Under the pieces are notes generated by a model. The model had not been told where the DNA came from, did no database searches, and worked only from the letters and a program-made list of their open reading frames with translations. This document shows, piece after piece, positions 6,431-13,651 of a stretch of DNA of 64,000 nt (position 1 is its first letter; each line of letters opens with the position of its first letter). The stretch lies in NCBI GenBank assembly GCA_002427885.1, contig DIZI01000032.1:1-64000 (forward strand), read 5' to 3'. Position numbers and translations under genes: made by a program. Source of the DNA: Paludibacter sp. UBA6032 (GTDB lineage: Bacteria; Bacteroidota; Bacteroidia; Bacteroidales; Paludibacteraceae).

Positions 6431-6832
6431 CTATTCTGCCTTGCTCATGATTAATTTTCCATGTTCAATACCTTTGATACTTATCAGGTTTTCAGATAGT
6501 TCAGTCAATTTATAGGAAGTCCCTTTAACTGCAATTATTTCGAGAATTTTATTCGCAGTTATATAAAAATTCTGAGCCGAAAGAATAACATCGGTATAAT
6601 TCTTCTGAATTTCTCCCAACTTGTTTTTGATGTCAATTTTATTAAAATCATAAGTAAGTATAATCGCCCCCGCAACAATATGGTTACATTTCCACTTACT
6701 TTCAACAATGTTTTTCTCAATTAAATGCCTGATTGCTTGTGATCTGTTTGGAAATTTATTAGTATGAACGTACTCATCCAATGCTTCCAATAAATTGCTT
6801 TCAAGCGATACTCCAAAACGAGTTACTGACAT
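6431..6832 (-). CDS. nikR: NikR-fold ribbon-helix-helix regulator lacking the nickel ligands
   Basis: The 133-residue protein aligns along its length with NikR. It has an N-terminal ribbon-helix-helix DNA-binding domain (TRFGVSLESNLLEALDEYV, FPNRSQAIRHLI) and a C-terminal ACT-like domain ending GTSYKLTELSENLISIKGIE then HGKL. By eye, the four square-planar nickel ligands of E. coli NikR (His76, His87, His89, Cys95) fall on Lys77, Asn88, Tyr90 and Ile96. The high-affinity nickel site is therefore absent. The gene precedes the permease and lar genes, so it probably controls them, but what it senses is open. The ligand assignment is my alignment and should be checked. Confidence 0.8.
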   Translation of the reverse strand: MSVTRFGVSLESNLLEALDEYVHTNKFPNRSQAIRHLIEKNIVESKWKCNHIVAGAIILTYDFNKIDIKNKLGEIQKNYTDVILSAQNFYITANKILEIIAVKGTSYKLTELSENLISIKGIEHGKLIMSKAE

Positions 6833-6860
6833 GGTGTTACTTTTTATGTATTTGGTGGCA

Positions 6861-6868
6861 CAAATATA
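6861..6868 (-). promoter_or_regulatory. -7 element upstream of nikR
   Basis: TATATTTG on the minus strand matches the Bacteroidota consensus TAnnTTTG. It lies 29 bases before the nikR ATG and would drive the nikR-permease-lar transcript. Confidence 0.5.
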
Positions 6869-7043
6869 GATATTTAAATTATCAAATTAAAATTTCAATC
6901 AGATAATTAACCTTTAAGTTTAAACAGATTAATGACTTTGGCATCGGACCAATGATCATTGATCAGAAACTACAAACCGGTACTAAACTATTATCAACCT
7001 ATTCATGTTATATTTGATTTTACAATTATAAATTCATACAAAA

Positions 7044-7469
7044 ATGTATTCAATACTTCTCATTCTCCACTCCTCACTACGCTGGCTTATTTTAGTAAGT
7101 TTCATTTATGCCCTGGTACGGGCATATTATGGTTGGATAGCCCAACAAAAATTCAATAAACTTGACAGCAAGGTTTTGCTTATTACCTCTTCCCTCGCCC
7201 ATCTTCAGTTGGTTATTGGCATAGGATTATACTTTATCAGTCCCGTGGTCAAATATTTTCTACATAATTTCAAAACAGCGGTTCATCTGGAAAAATTCAG
7301 ATTCTTAGGTATGGAACATGCCTTGATGATGTTAACTGCTATTACTCTTATCACCATTGGCTCGGTAATAGCCAAAAGAAAAGCTACAGATACAGGAAAG
7401 TTCAGGACAATTGCCATCTGGTACAGTCTGGGGATAATACTTATAGTGGCTGTTATGCCCAATTGGTAA
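7044..7469 (+). CDS. Four-helix membrane protein, cytochrome b-like
   Basis: A 141-residue integral membrane protein with four hydrophobic helices, at about residues 3-25, 45-65, 85-105 and 120-138. His residues lie in or near three of them (LHSSLRW, SSLAHLQLV, GMEHALMM), which could ligate haem as in small cytochrome b-type proteins of Bacteroidota. It stands alone on the plus strand, divergent from nikR and convergent with the glutaredoxin-like gene. Haem binding is inferred from His placement only. Confidence 0.65.
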   Translation: MYSILLILHSSLRWLILVSFIYALVRAYYGWIAQQKFNKLDSKVLLITSSLAHLQLVIGIGLYFISPVVKYFLHNFKTAVHLEKFRFLGMEHALMMLTAITLITIGSVIAKRKATDTGKFRTIAIWYSLGIILIVAVMPNW

Positions 7470-7488
7470 GTAACTCTTTAAAAGAATT

Positions 7489-8166
7489 TTATTCTCCGGG
7501 CATCTCGAATAAATAAGCCGTTGGAAATTTCTCTTTTATTGTATTTAAGCCGAAACCGGCAAGCGTATTTTCGGAATAAAACTGAGTGAAAACCCGGTAT
7601 CGGTTCTGATAAAAAAGAATGCCGGCAAAGTTATATCCGTCGGATATCAGTTTATTCATCGCGGCTTTTGCTTCCGCCTCAGTTTTGTAGCTGTCGCAAA
7701 TCAGGTAAATGACCGGAACTTTCACTACACAATCGTAACTAACTTGTGACGAGTCCTTACCGGTTATCGTGGCGGGTTGTTTGTCAACAGCGAAATTCAA
7801 CTCTCCTCTTTGGAATTTATTTTTCAGGCTGTCCTCAACCTGTATAATTGGAATTTCAATCAGACCTTTCGCTGTTTTGTAAGCCGGGTGAAGAAGTTGA
7901 TTATTTAAAAATATTACCGGCAAATGAATTCTTTTGTGGAAACCGGCTAATGAGAGTTTATGCAACATCTGCGGACCAAACTTATCGTTATCCAGTGTTC
8001 TTTCAATATAGCTAATGCCCGATTCAGTCAGGGTTTGTTTTACGGAATGACAATCCGGACAGCCGGTTCTTGTATACAAAAATAAACTGTCCTGAACAGC
8101 ATACCCGTTTGTGAAATTAAAAATAAACAGGATTGTGAAACTTAATGTTAGTCCGAATTTATTCAT
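7489..8166 (-). CDS. Secreted glutaredoxin-like protein with a C-terminal SPOR-type domain
   Basis: The 225-residue protein begins with a signal peptide (to about residue 24). A glutaredoxin-fold domain follows with the redox motif TGCPDCHSVKQTL (CPDC) and a later cis-Pro-type segment HLPVIFLNN. A linker leads to a C-terminal domain from about residue 148 (KVPVIYLICDSYKTEAEAKA to the end). Its alternation of YRVF-type strands and an Ala-rich helix fits the SPOR (peptidoglycan-binding) fold. The combination suggests a periplasmic thiol enzyme held at the cell wall. Substrate unknown. SPOR assignment is by pattern and moderate in confidence. Confidence 0.65.
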   Translation of the reverse strand: MNKFGLTLSFTILFIFNFTNGYAVQDSLFLYTRTGCPDCHSVKQTLTESGISYIERTLDNDKFGPQMLHKLSLAGFHKRIHLPVIFLNNQLLHPAYKTAKGLIEIPIIQVEDSLKNKFQRGELNFAVDKQPATITGKDSSQVSYDCVVKVPVIYLICDSYKTEAEAKAAMNKLISDGYNFAGILFYQNRYRVFTQFYSENTLAGFGLNTIKEKFPTAYLFEMPGE

Positions 8167-8291
8167 ATAAGAGTGTGTTTTTATTCAATTATAAGAGCGA
8201 CAAATTTAATCAATATAAATGCAACTTTTAAAATCATCAACATAATTATAAAAAAAACGCTCCAAATTTCTTTGAAACGTTTTCATTATGA

Positions 8292-8309
8292 TCCCGATAG
8301 CTATCGGGA
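8292..8309. repeat. 18-bp perfect palindrome, copy 1
   Basis: TCCCGATAGCTATCGGGA reads the same on both strands. An identical copy lies at 61467-61484, and both are intergenic. Here it falls just after the 3' end of fabG and is followed by GAATTATGAATTAT, which resembles the heptamer array near larB. Confidence 0.8.
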
Positions 8310-8324
8310 GAATTATGAATTATC

Positions 8325-9071
8325 TTAAGTATTCATTCCACCGCAAACATTGATTACCTGACCACTTACATAGCTTGAAAGATCAGATGCAAGGAAAAGG
8401 GTTACTTTAGCTACTTCTTCAGGACTTCCACCCCGACGTAATGGAATAGCTTCCGCCCATTTAGCCCGTTGTTCGTCGTTAAGTGCGTGAGTCATTTCAG
8501 TTTCGATAAATCCGGGTGCTATGGCATTGGCACGGATACCGCGGGAACCCAACTCTTTAGCCACCGATTTTGCCAAACCGATCATTCCTGCTTTCGATGC
8601 CGAATAGTTTGCTTGTCCGGCATTACCCGAAACACCAACCACCGAACTCATATTAATAATGCTACCCGTTTTTTGTTTCATCATTATCGGTGTACAGGCA
8701 TGAATAAAGTTGAATGCCGACTTCAGGTTGACATTGATAACAGCGTCCCATTGCATTTCGCTCATACGCATCATCAAACCATCCTTTGTTATTCCTGCAT
8801 TGTTTACCAATACATCAATACGACCAAAGTCTTTTAAAATTTGGTCTACAACTGTGTGTGTTTCATCAAAATTAGCTGCATTCGAAGCATAACCTTTGGC
8901 CTTTACTCCAAACGCTTCAATTTCATTTTGAGTTGCCAATGCATTTTCATCGATGTTTAAATCGGTGAATGCAATATCGGCACCTTCGCTTGCAAGTTTC
9001 AGCGCAATTGCTTTTCCGATACCACGTGCAGCACCTGTTACGATGGCTACTTTTCCTTCTAATAATTTCAT
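8325..9071 (-). CDS. fabG: 3-oxoacyl-[acyl-carrier-protein] reductase
   Basis: A 248-residue short-chain dehydrogenase that reduces 3-oxoacyl-ACP with NADPH in fatty-acid elongation. The nucleotide-binding motif TGAARGIGKAIA is at residues 12-23, the NNAG motif follows (VLVNNAGITKDGLMMRM), and the catalytic Ser-Tyr-Lys set is visible in NMSSVVGVSGNAGQANYSAS and the following Lys. The C-terminal segment GQVINVCGGMNT is typical of FabG. The length is standard. It is monocistronic here, with its own -7 element. Confidence 0.93.
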   Translation of the reverse strand: MKLLEGKVAIVTGAARGIGKAIALKLASEGADIAFTDLNIDENALATQNEIEAFGVKAKGYASNAANFDETHTVVDQILKDFGRIDVLVNNAGITKDGLMMRMSEMQWDAVINVNLKSAFNFIHACTPIMMKQKTGSIINMSSVVGVSGNAGQANYSASKAGMIGLAKSVAKELGSRGIRANAIAPGFIETEMTHALNDEQRAKWAEAIPLRRGGSPEEVAKVTLFLASDLSSYVSGQVINVCGGMNT

Positions 9072-9114
9072 ATAAGTCTGTGTTTCTAAAAATGAATTAT
9101 AAAAATTTCGGGGG

Positions 9115-9122
9115 CAAAGATA
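9115..9122 (-). promoter_or_regulatory. -7 element upstream of fabG
   Basis: TATCTTTG on the minus strand matches TAnnTTTG, 44 bases before the fabG ATG. Confidence 0.5.
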
Positions 9123-9199
9123 GTGCTTTTTTCCCGTAAAGAAGAAAAAACTGCATAAAATGCTCTGTTTTGTGCAGAAATTGGAATGAAGAAAAGACC

Positions 9200-10048
9200 T
9201 TATTCTTTCAGATAGGCCCGAAGTTCAATTTGTTTCCTGTTCTCAAATAAATTTAAATCTGGTATTTTCGAGGAACTCTTAGTTACTGACGGTATCAAAG
9301 AATTTACGGAGGCAGATTTATTGTAATAATACAGAGAACCCTGAAAACTGCCGTATATAGTGTTACCGTAACCATCAATTAAATTAAGTTCAATAGTATA
9401 CTTTCCGTTAACTACAGAAATTATATTAAAAGTTCCTTCTAATATAGGACTTTCAACTTTCCCTATATACCATGAATTTACCTGGTTACCATTATACACT
9501 TCGCCGGGAATTACTGAAAAGGGAACCAAATCGGCCTCACTGTTTATTACCGATAGCACATTGTAGTTACCTGCAGGTAGATTAAGAGTGGAAGTTAAAG
9601 GTGCATTTATATAAAAATACAATGTATCACTTGGACCGGCAATACCAACGGCAAACAAATTTGATATTCCCGTTTTAATAGCGTCTCCTAAATATACCAA
9701 AAAGCCTGCATTCATTACAGCAGCCATTTCATTATTAACCGTTACTTCACAGCTAGCGGTTATATCTCCCGATTTGGCTGTTATTGTTGCCGTTCCACCG
9801 GCAAGTCCGGTGATTTTTCCATTCGTTACAGATACAACATTTTTATTTGACGTTGTCCAGCTCACAGGAAATTTACTGATGTCACCACTGGCAGTTACCG
9901 TTGCAATCAATGAATCGGCCTGTCCAATGATAAAACTCATTGTTTTAGTACTCAATGCGAGATTTGTTACTTCATTTTTTGTACACGATGTGAAATAAAA
10001 TAAAGCAACCAGGGCAATAAACGAACTTAATTTCAAGTTTTTCTTCAT
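9200..10048 (-). CDS. Lipoprotein with bacterial Ig-like (BIG2) domain
   Basis: The 282-residue protein has a lipoprotein signal ending FYFTSC, with Cys22 as the likely lipidation site. A BIG2-type Ig domain covers about residues 28-105 (for example WTTSNKNVVSVTNGKITGL, then GGTATITAKSGD). The remainder, rich in beta-strand pattern and Asn/Gly, has no motif that I recognise. It probably sits on the outer membrane or cell surface. It is a single gene between fabG and rho with its own -7 element. Function unknown. Confidence 0.75.
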   Translation of the reverse strand: MKKNLKLSSFIALVALFYFTSCTKNEVTNLALSTKTMSFIIGQADSLIATVTASGDISKFPVSWTTSNKNVVSVTNGKITGLAGGTATITAKSGDITASCEVTVNNEMAAVMNAGFLVYLGDAIKTGISNLFAVGIAGPSDTLYFYINAPLTSTLNLPAGNYNVLSVINSEADLVPFSVIPGEVYNGNQVNSWYIGKVESPILEGTFNIISVVNGKYTIELNLIDGYGNTIYGSFQGSLYYYNKSASVNSLIPSVTKSSSKIPDLNLFENRKQIELRAYLKE

Positions 10049-10079
10049 AGTTATAGCATTTAAATTTTTGTTAAGGGTG

Positions 10080-10087
10080 CAAATGTA
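10080..10087 (-). promoter_or_regulatory. -7 element upstream of the Ig-like lipoprotein
   Basis: TACATTTG on the minus strand matches TAnnTTTG, 32 bases before the ATG. Confidence 0.45.
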
Positions 10088-10154
10088 ATAAGAATATTTT
10101 AATTAACAAACATTTTGAATAAAATAATTGAAATTTTAGTTTTCAAGCTGTTAT

Positions 10155-10192
10155 AAAAAAAATACGCATAATCTCTTATGCGTATTTTTTTT
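10155..10192 (-). terminator. Intrinsic terminator of rho
   Basis: A perfect 17-bp stem (10155-10171 with 10176-10192) around a TCTC loop, with A8 and T8 flanks, so it can stop transcription in both directions. It lies just after the rho stop. Confidence 0.85.
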
Positions 10193-10216
10193 AATTTTTA
10201 AATTAGTTGGAATATA

Positions 10217-12088
10217 TCAGGCATTCATTGAAACCAGAAATTCATCGTTATTTTCTGTACGTTCCATGCGGTCTTTTAAAAATTCCATGGCTTCCATTGA
10301 GTTCATATCCGATAAATGGCGGCGTAAAATCCACATACGGTTCAATGTATCTTTATCAAGTAACAAGTCGTCCCGACGGGTACTGGATGCCATGATATCC
10401 ACAGCAGGAAATACACGTTTATTGGATAGTTTGCGGTCGAGTTGAAGTTCCATGTTACCGGTACCCTTGAATTCTTCAAAAATAACTTCATCCATTTTCG
10501 AGCCTGTTTCAGTCAGAGCGGTTGCAATGATTGTCAAACTACCACCATTTTCAATGTTACGGGCAGCTCCAAAGAAACGTTTGGGTTTATGAAGTGCATT
10601 TGCATCTACCCCACCCGACAGAATTTTACCGGATGCTGGTGAAACCGTATTATAGGCACGCGCCAAACGTGTAATTGAATCGAGTAAAATAACCACATCC
10701 TGTCCACATTCAACCATGCGTTTTGCTTTTTCGTGAACCATACTAGCCACTTTTACGTGACGTTCTGCTGGTTCATCAAATGTAGATGAAACAACTTCAG
10801 CACGTACGCTGCGAGCCATATCGGTTACTTCTTCCGGACGTTCATCGATCAATAAAACAATCATATAAACTTCCGGGTGGTTTTCAGCAATAGCATTCGC
10901 AATTTCTTTTAGTAAAACAGTCTTACCTGTTTTAGGTTGTGCAACGATCAAACCACGTTGCCCCTTGCCTATCGGGCAAAACAAATCGACAATACGTGTT
11001 GAAAGTGTATCGTTCTTACCGCTGGTAAGATTAAATTTTACATCCGGGAAAAGTGGAGTAAGGTGCTCAAAAGGTACCCGGTCCCGAACATATTCGGGCG
11101 AGCGGCCATTTATTTTTCCAACCTTAATAAGTGGAAAGTATTTTTCACCTTCTTTCGGTGGACGGATAGCACCTTTTACAGTATCTCCGGTTTTTAATCC
11201 AAAAAGTTTAATTTGAGATTGTGATACATAAATGTCATCCGGAGAAGCCAGATAATTATAATCGGCTGAACGAAGAAAACCATATCCATCGGCCATCATT
11301 TCCAATGTTCCGGTTCCCTCAAGTATACCATCAAAATCGAATTGCTTTTCGCCTTTGTCCGGACGTTGATTAAATTTATTCCGATTATTGTTATTTACAT
11401 TATTGTTGTTATTATTCATAGGTTTGTTATGCCTAACTTCAGGTATTTCAGGTTTTACAACCGGACTTTCAGTCGGTTCTTCCGTTACCGCTTCCAAAGC
11501 AACTTCCGGAACAAATAATGTTTCTTCCAAATCGGAATCATCATCCCGTTTATCATCTAAAACAAAAACCCGGGGTGCCGGTGTTGCAATAATCTCTGCT
11601 TCTAAAGAGACAGCAGTTTCTGCAGTTTCAACAATTGGTTTCTTGATTAATGGTTTCGGGGATTTTAGTGGTTTGTTTTTTTTTGCCGGCTTAGTCTCAG
11701 CCAGAGGAGCTTTTTCTGTTATATCAGCCTTTTCAACTATCGGTTCTACAGCTTTAATGACTGGTTTTGCAAATTCTCCAGGTTCTTTGACTGTGTTTTT
11801 TTGCTCCGGTTTATCAACAATCTTTGACGGATTGTTTTGATTGAATACGACTTTTTGTTCAGGTGTTTTTTTTACCGGAACGCGTAAACGTTTCTTACGA
11901 TTGACTTCCTGATTGTCGATAGAAATGGTTTTTCGTTGCGCATTGACAACGGCTTGTTGGTCCAGAATATCATAGACCAGAATTTCTTTTTTAGTTGAAC
12001 TAGATACTTTTAAACCTAATTCTGTAGCGATGTCCTTTAATTCGGACAGTTCTTTCGCATTCAATTGCAAAATGTTGTAATTGCTCAT
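10217..12088 (-). CDS. rho: Transcription termination factor Rho with long disordered insert
   Basis: Rho is the hexameric RNA helicase that ends untranslated transcripts. The 623-residue protein is much longer than the roughly 420 of E. coli Rho. It has an N-terminal Rho-N helix bundle (residues 1-50), then a Lys/Pro/Glu-rich low-complexity region of about 190 residues ending in an Asn-rich run (MNNNNNNVNNNN, near 223-236). The cold-shock RNA-binding domain follows from about 252 (GTLEMMADGYGFLR), and the ATPase core has Walker A AQPKTGKT near 381 and Walker B VVILLDSITRLARAYN. Such inserts occur in Bacteroidota Rho, and in Bacteroides thetaiotaomicron the insert has been reported to drive phase separation. 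Confidence 0.96.
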   Translation of the reverse strand: MSNYNILQLNAKELSELKDIATELGLKVSSSTKKEILVYDILDQQAVVNAQRKTISIDNQEVNRKKRLRVPVKKTPEQKVVFNQNNPSKIVDKPEQKNTVKEPGEFAKPVIKAVEPIVEKADITEKAPLAETKPAKKNKPLKSPKPLIKKPIVETAETAVSLEAEIIATPAPRVFVLDDKRDDDSDLEETLFVPEVALEAVTEEPTESPVVKPEIPEVRHNKPMNNNNNNVNNNNRNKFNQRPDKGEKQFDFDGILEGTGTLEMMADGYGFLRSADYNYLASPDDIYVSQSQIKLFGLKTGDTVKGAIRPPKEGEKYFPLIKVGKINGRSPEYVRDRVPFEHLTPLFPDVKFNLTSGKNDTLSTRIVDLFCPIGKGQRGLIVAQPKTGKTVLLKEIANAIAENHPEVYMIVLLIDERPEEVTDMARSVRAEVVSSTFDEPAERHVKVASMVHEKAKRMVECGQDVVILLDSITRLARAYNTVSPASGKILSGGVDANALHKPKRFFGAARNIENGGSLTIIATALTETGSKMDEVIFEEFKGTGNMELQLDRKLSNKRVFPAVDIMASSTRRDDLLLDKDTLNRMWILRRHLSDMNSMEAMEFLKDRMERTENNDEFLVSMNA

Positions 12089-12212
12089 AAAGTGTTGAAT
12101 AAACGTTTTGGGGAGAATTTCCTTGTGGAAAGATCAACGTTGAATTTTTTGTGAATGTTATTTTTGATTGAAAAACAAAAGCAGGACTGCCTTTGTCATT
12201 TTGAAAACATTG

Positions 12213-12220
12213 CAAATTTA
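12213..12220 (-). promoter_or_regulatory. -7 element upstream of rho, long leader
   Basis: TAAATTTG on the minus strand matches TAnnTTTG. It predicts a leader of roughly 115 bases before the rho ATG, long compared with its neighbours, leaving room for the autoregulation known for rho in other bacteria. Confidence 0.45.
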
Positions 12221-12321
12221 CGACTTAATTTCGACTCTACAAATAATTAGGGTATTTTTATTTGTTTTTTTATCTAATATGTGAATTTAGTTTAGATAAT
12301 AACAGTTTCAATAATTAGCAA

Positions 12322-12355
12322 AAAAACCTATCGAAGAATTGTTCGATAGGTTTTT
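12322..12355 (-). terminator. Intrinsic terminator of prs
   Basis: AAAAACCTATCGAA (12322-12335) pairs with TTCGATAGGTTTTT (12342-12355) around a six-base loop. It lies just after the prs stop and has T-runs in both directions. Confidence 0.85.
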
Positions 12356-12381
12356 GATTTACTCTCAACTGCATTTATTGA

Positions 12382-13326
12382 TTACAATAAGTATTGTTCA
12401 CTGATTGATTGGTTTTCCTGAACCCGATGTATGGTATCGGCAAACATTTTAGATATACTCAGAACTTTCACCTTCGGACTTAAACTTGAATCATAAGGAA
12501 TTGAATCGGTAAATGCTATTTCAGTAAGCGATGAATCACAAATAATCTGAGAAGCTTTTCCCGACATAACACCGTGAGAAACAATGGCCCGAACACTCTT
12601 TGCACCGTTTGCTATCATTAAATCGGCTGCCAGACAAAGCGTTCCGGCTGTATCTACCATGTCATCGGTAATAACTACATCTTTACCGGCAACATCTCCG
12701 ATAATTCTCATTTCTCCCACAACATTGGCTCTTTCGCGTGTTTTATAGCAAATAACCATAGGCACTCCTAAATGTTTAGAATATGAACCTGCCCGTTTTG
12801 ATCCGCCCACATCAGGCGATGCAATTACCAAATCCTTTAAATTCAGTGATTTGATATAGGGTACAAAGATAGTTGAAGCATAAAGATGATCAACGGGAAC
12901 ATCAAAAAAGCCCTGAATCTGATCAGCATGCAAATCCATGGTTATAATTCTGTCTACTCCGGCAACACTCAACATATCGGCAATTAGTTTTGCTCCGATA
13001 GATACCCGTGGTTTGTCTTTTCTGTCCTGACGCGCCCAACCGAAATAAGGAATGACTGCAATTATTTTATATGCTGATGCCCTTTTAGCAGCATCAATCA
13101 TTAAAAGTAATTCCATTAAATTATCAGAATTAGGGAAAGTGGATTGGATTAAATAAATGTATTGGCCACGAATGGATTCCTCATACGAAACTGAAAATTC
13201 ACCATCCGAAAAGTGCTCAATTTTCATATTTCCGAGTGGGCAATTTAAACTTTGACAGATTTTCTCAGCAAGATGACGACTTTTTGTGCCCGAAAACACT
13301 TTAAATTGCGTATTTGAAAGCGACAT
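12382..13326 (-). CDS. prs: Ribose-phosphate pyrophosphokinase (PRPP synthase)
   Basis: Prs makes phosphoribosyl pyrophosphate from ribose 5-phosphate and ATP for purine, pyrimidine, NAD, His and Trp synthesis. The frame is open to 13443, but the start is placed at the ATG at 13326 (MSLSNTQFKVFSGTKS). This matches the family N-terminus, and a -7 promoter element lies at 13362-13369, inside the longer frame. The 314 residues include the ATP-loop region GWARQDRKDKPR, the metal-binding MDLHADQIQGFFD segment and the PRPP loop VVITDDMVDTAGTL. Length fits class I Prs. Confidence 0.95.
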   Translation of the reverse strand: MSLSNTQFKVFSGTKSRHLAEKICQSLNCPLGNMKIEHFSDGEFSVSYEESIRGQYIYLIQSTFPNSDNLMELLLMIDAAKRASAYKIIAVIPYFGWARQDRKDKPRVSIGAKLIADMLSVAGVDRIITMDLHADQIQGFFDVPVDHLYASTIFVPYIKSLNLKDLVIASPDVGGSKRAGSYSKHLGVPMVICYKTRERANVVGEMRIIGDVAGKDVVITDDMVDTAGTLCLAADLMIANGAKSVRAIVSHGVMSGKASQIICDSSLTEIAFTDSIPYDSSLSPKVKVLSISKMFADTIHRVQENQSISEQYLL

Positions 13327-13361
13327 AAATTGAAGTGTATAAAGTAGTAGAAAATTTTCTG

Positions 13362-13369
13362 CAAAAGTA
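13362..13369 (-). promoter_or_regulatory. -7 element upstream of prs
   Basis: TACTTTTG on the minus strand matches TAnnTTTG. It lies 36 bases upstream of the chosen prs start and argues against the longer frame. Confidence 0.55.
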
Positions 13370-13594
13370 CGGATTTTAATTATAAAATGGACACGATAAT
13401 CCATAAAAAAACAAGTAATGTTTATCTGATAATGATTCAACAATTTAAAACTATCTTACTAATAATTTATTAAACCTGTATTACATGTGTTGTTTAATTT
13501 TAGTTTTAACAGTTACCTGTTATTTCCGCAAACGTTTGAAATCAAATTCTGCATTTTTATAAGCACTATAAATTTCAATATGTCAATTATCTAT

Positions 13595-13602
13595 TACTTT
13601 TG
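13595..13602 (+). promoter_or_regulatory. -7 element upstream of malQ
   Basis: TACTTTTG matches TAnnTTTG, 50 bases before the malQ ATG. The 325-base prs-malQ gap holds the two divergent promoters and nothing else I can identify. Confidence 0.5.
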
Positions 13603-13651
13603 AATCGAGTTTAAGCAGAATTAAGCCTAATACACTACAATACAACAATCT

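Noticed and set aside
11388..11840. A 150-codon plus-strand frame antisense to the Rho insert
   Set aside because: It arises from the low-complexity codons of the Rho linker read in reverse (Leu/Ser/Gly-rich). No start signal or family motif.
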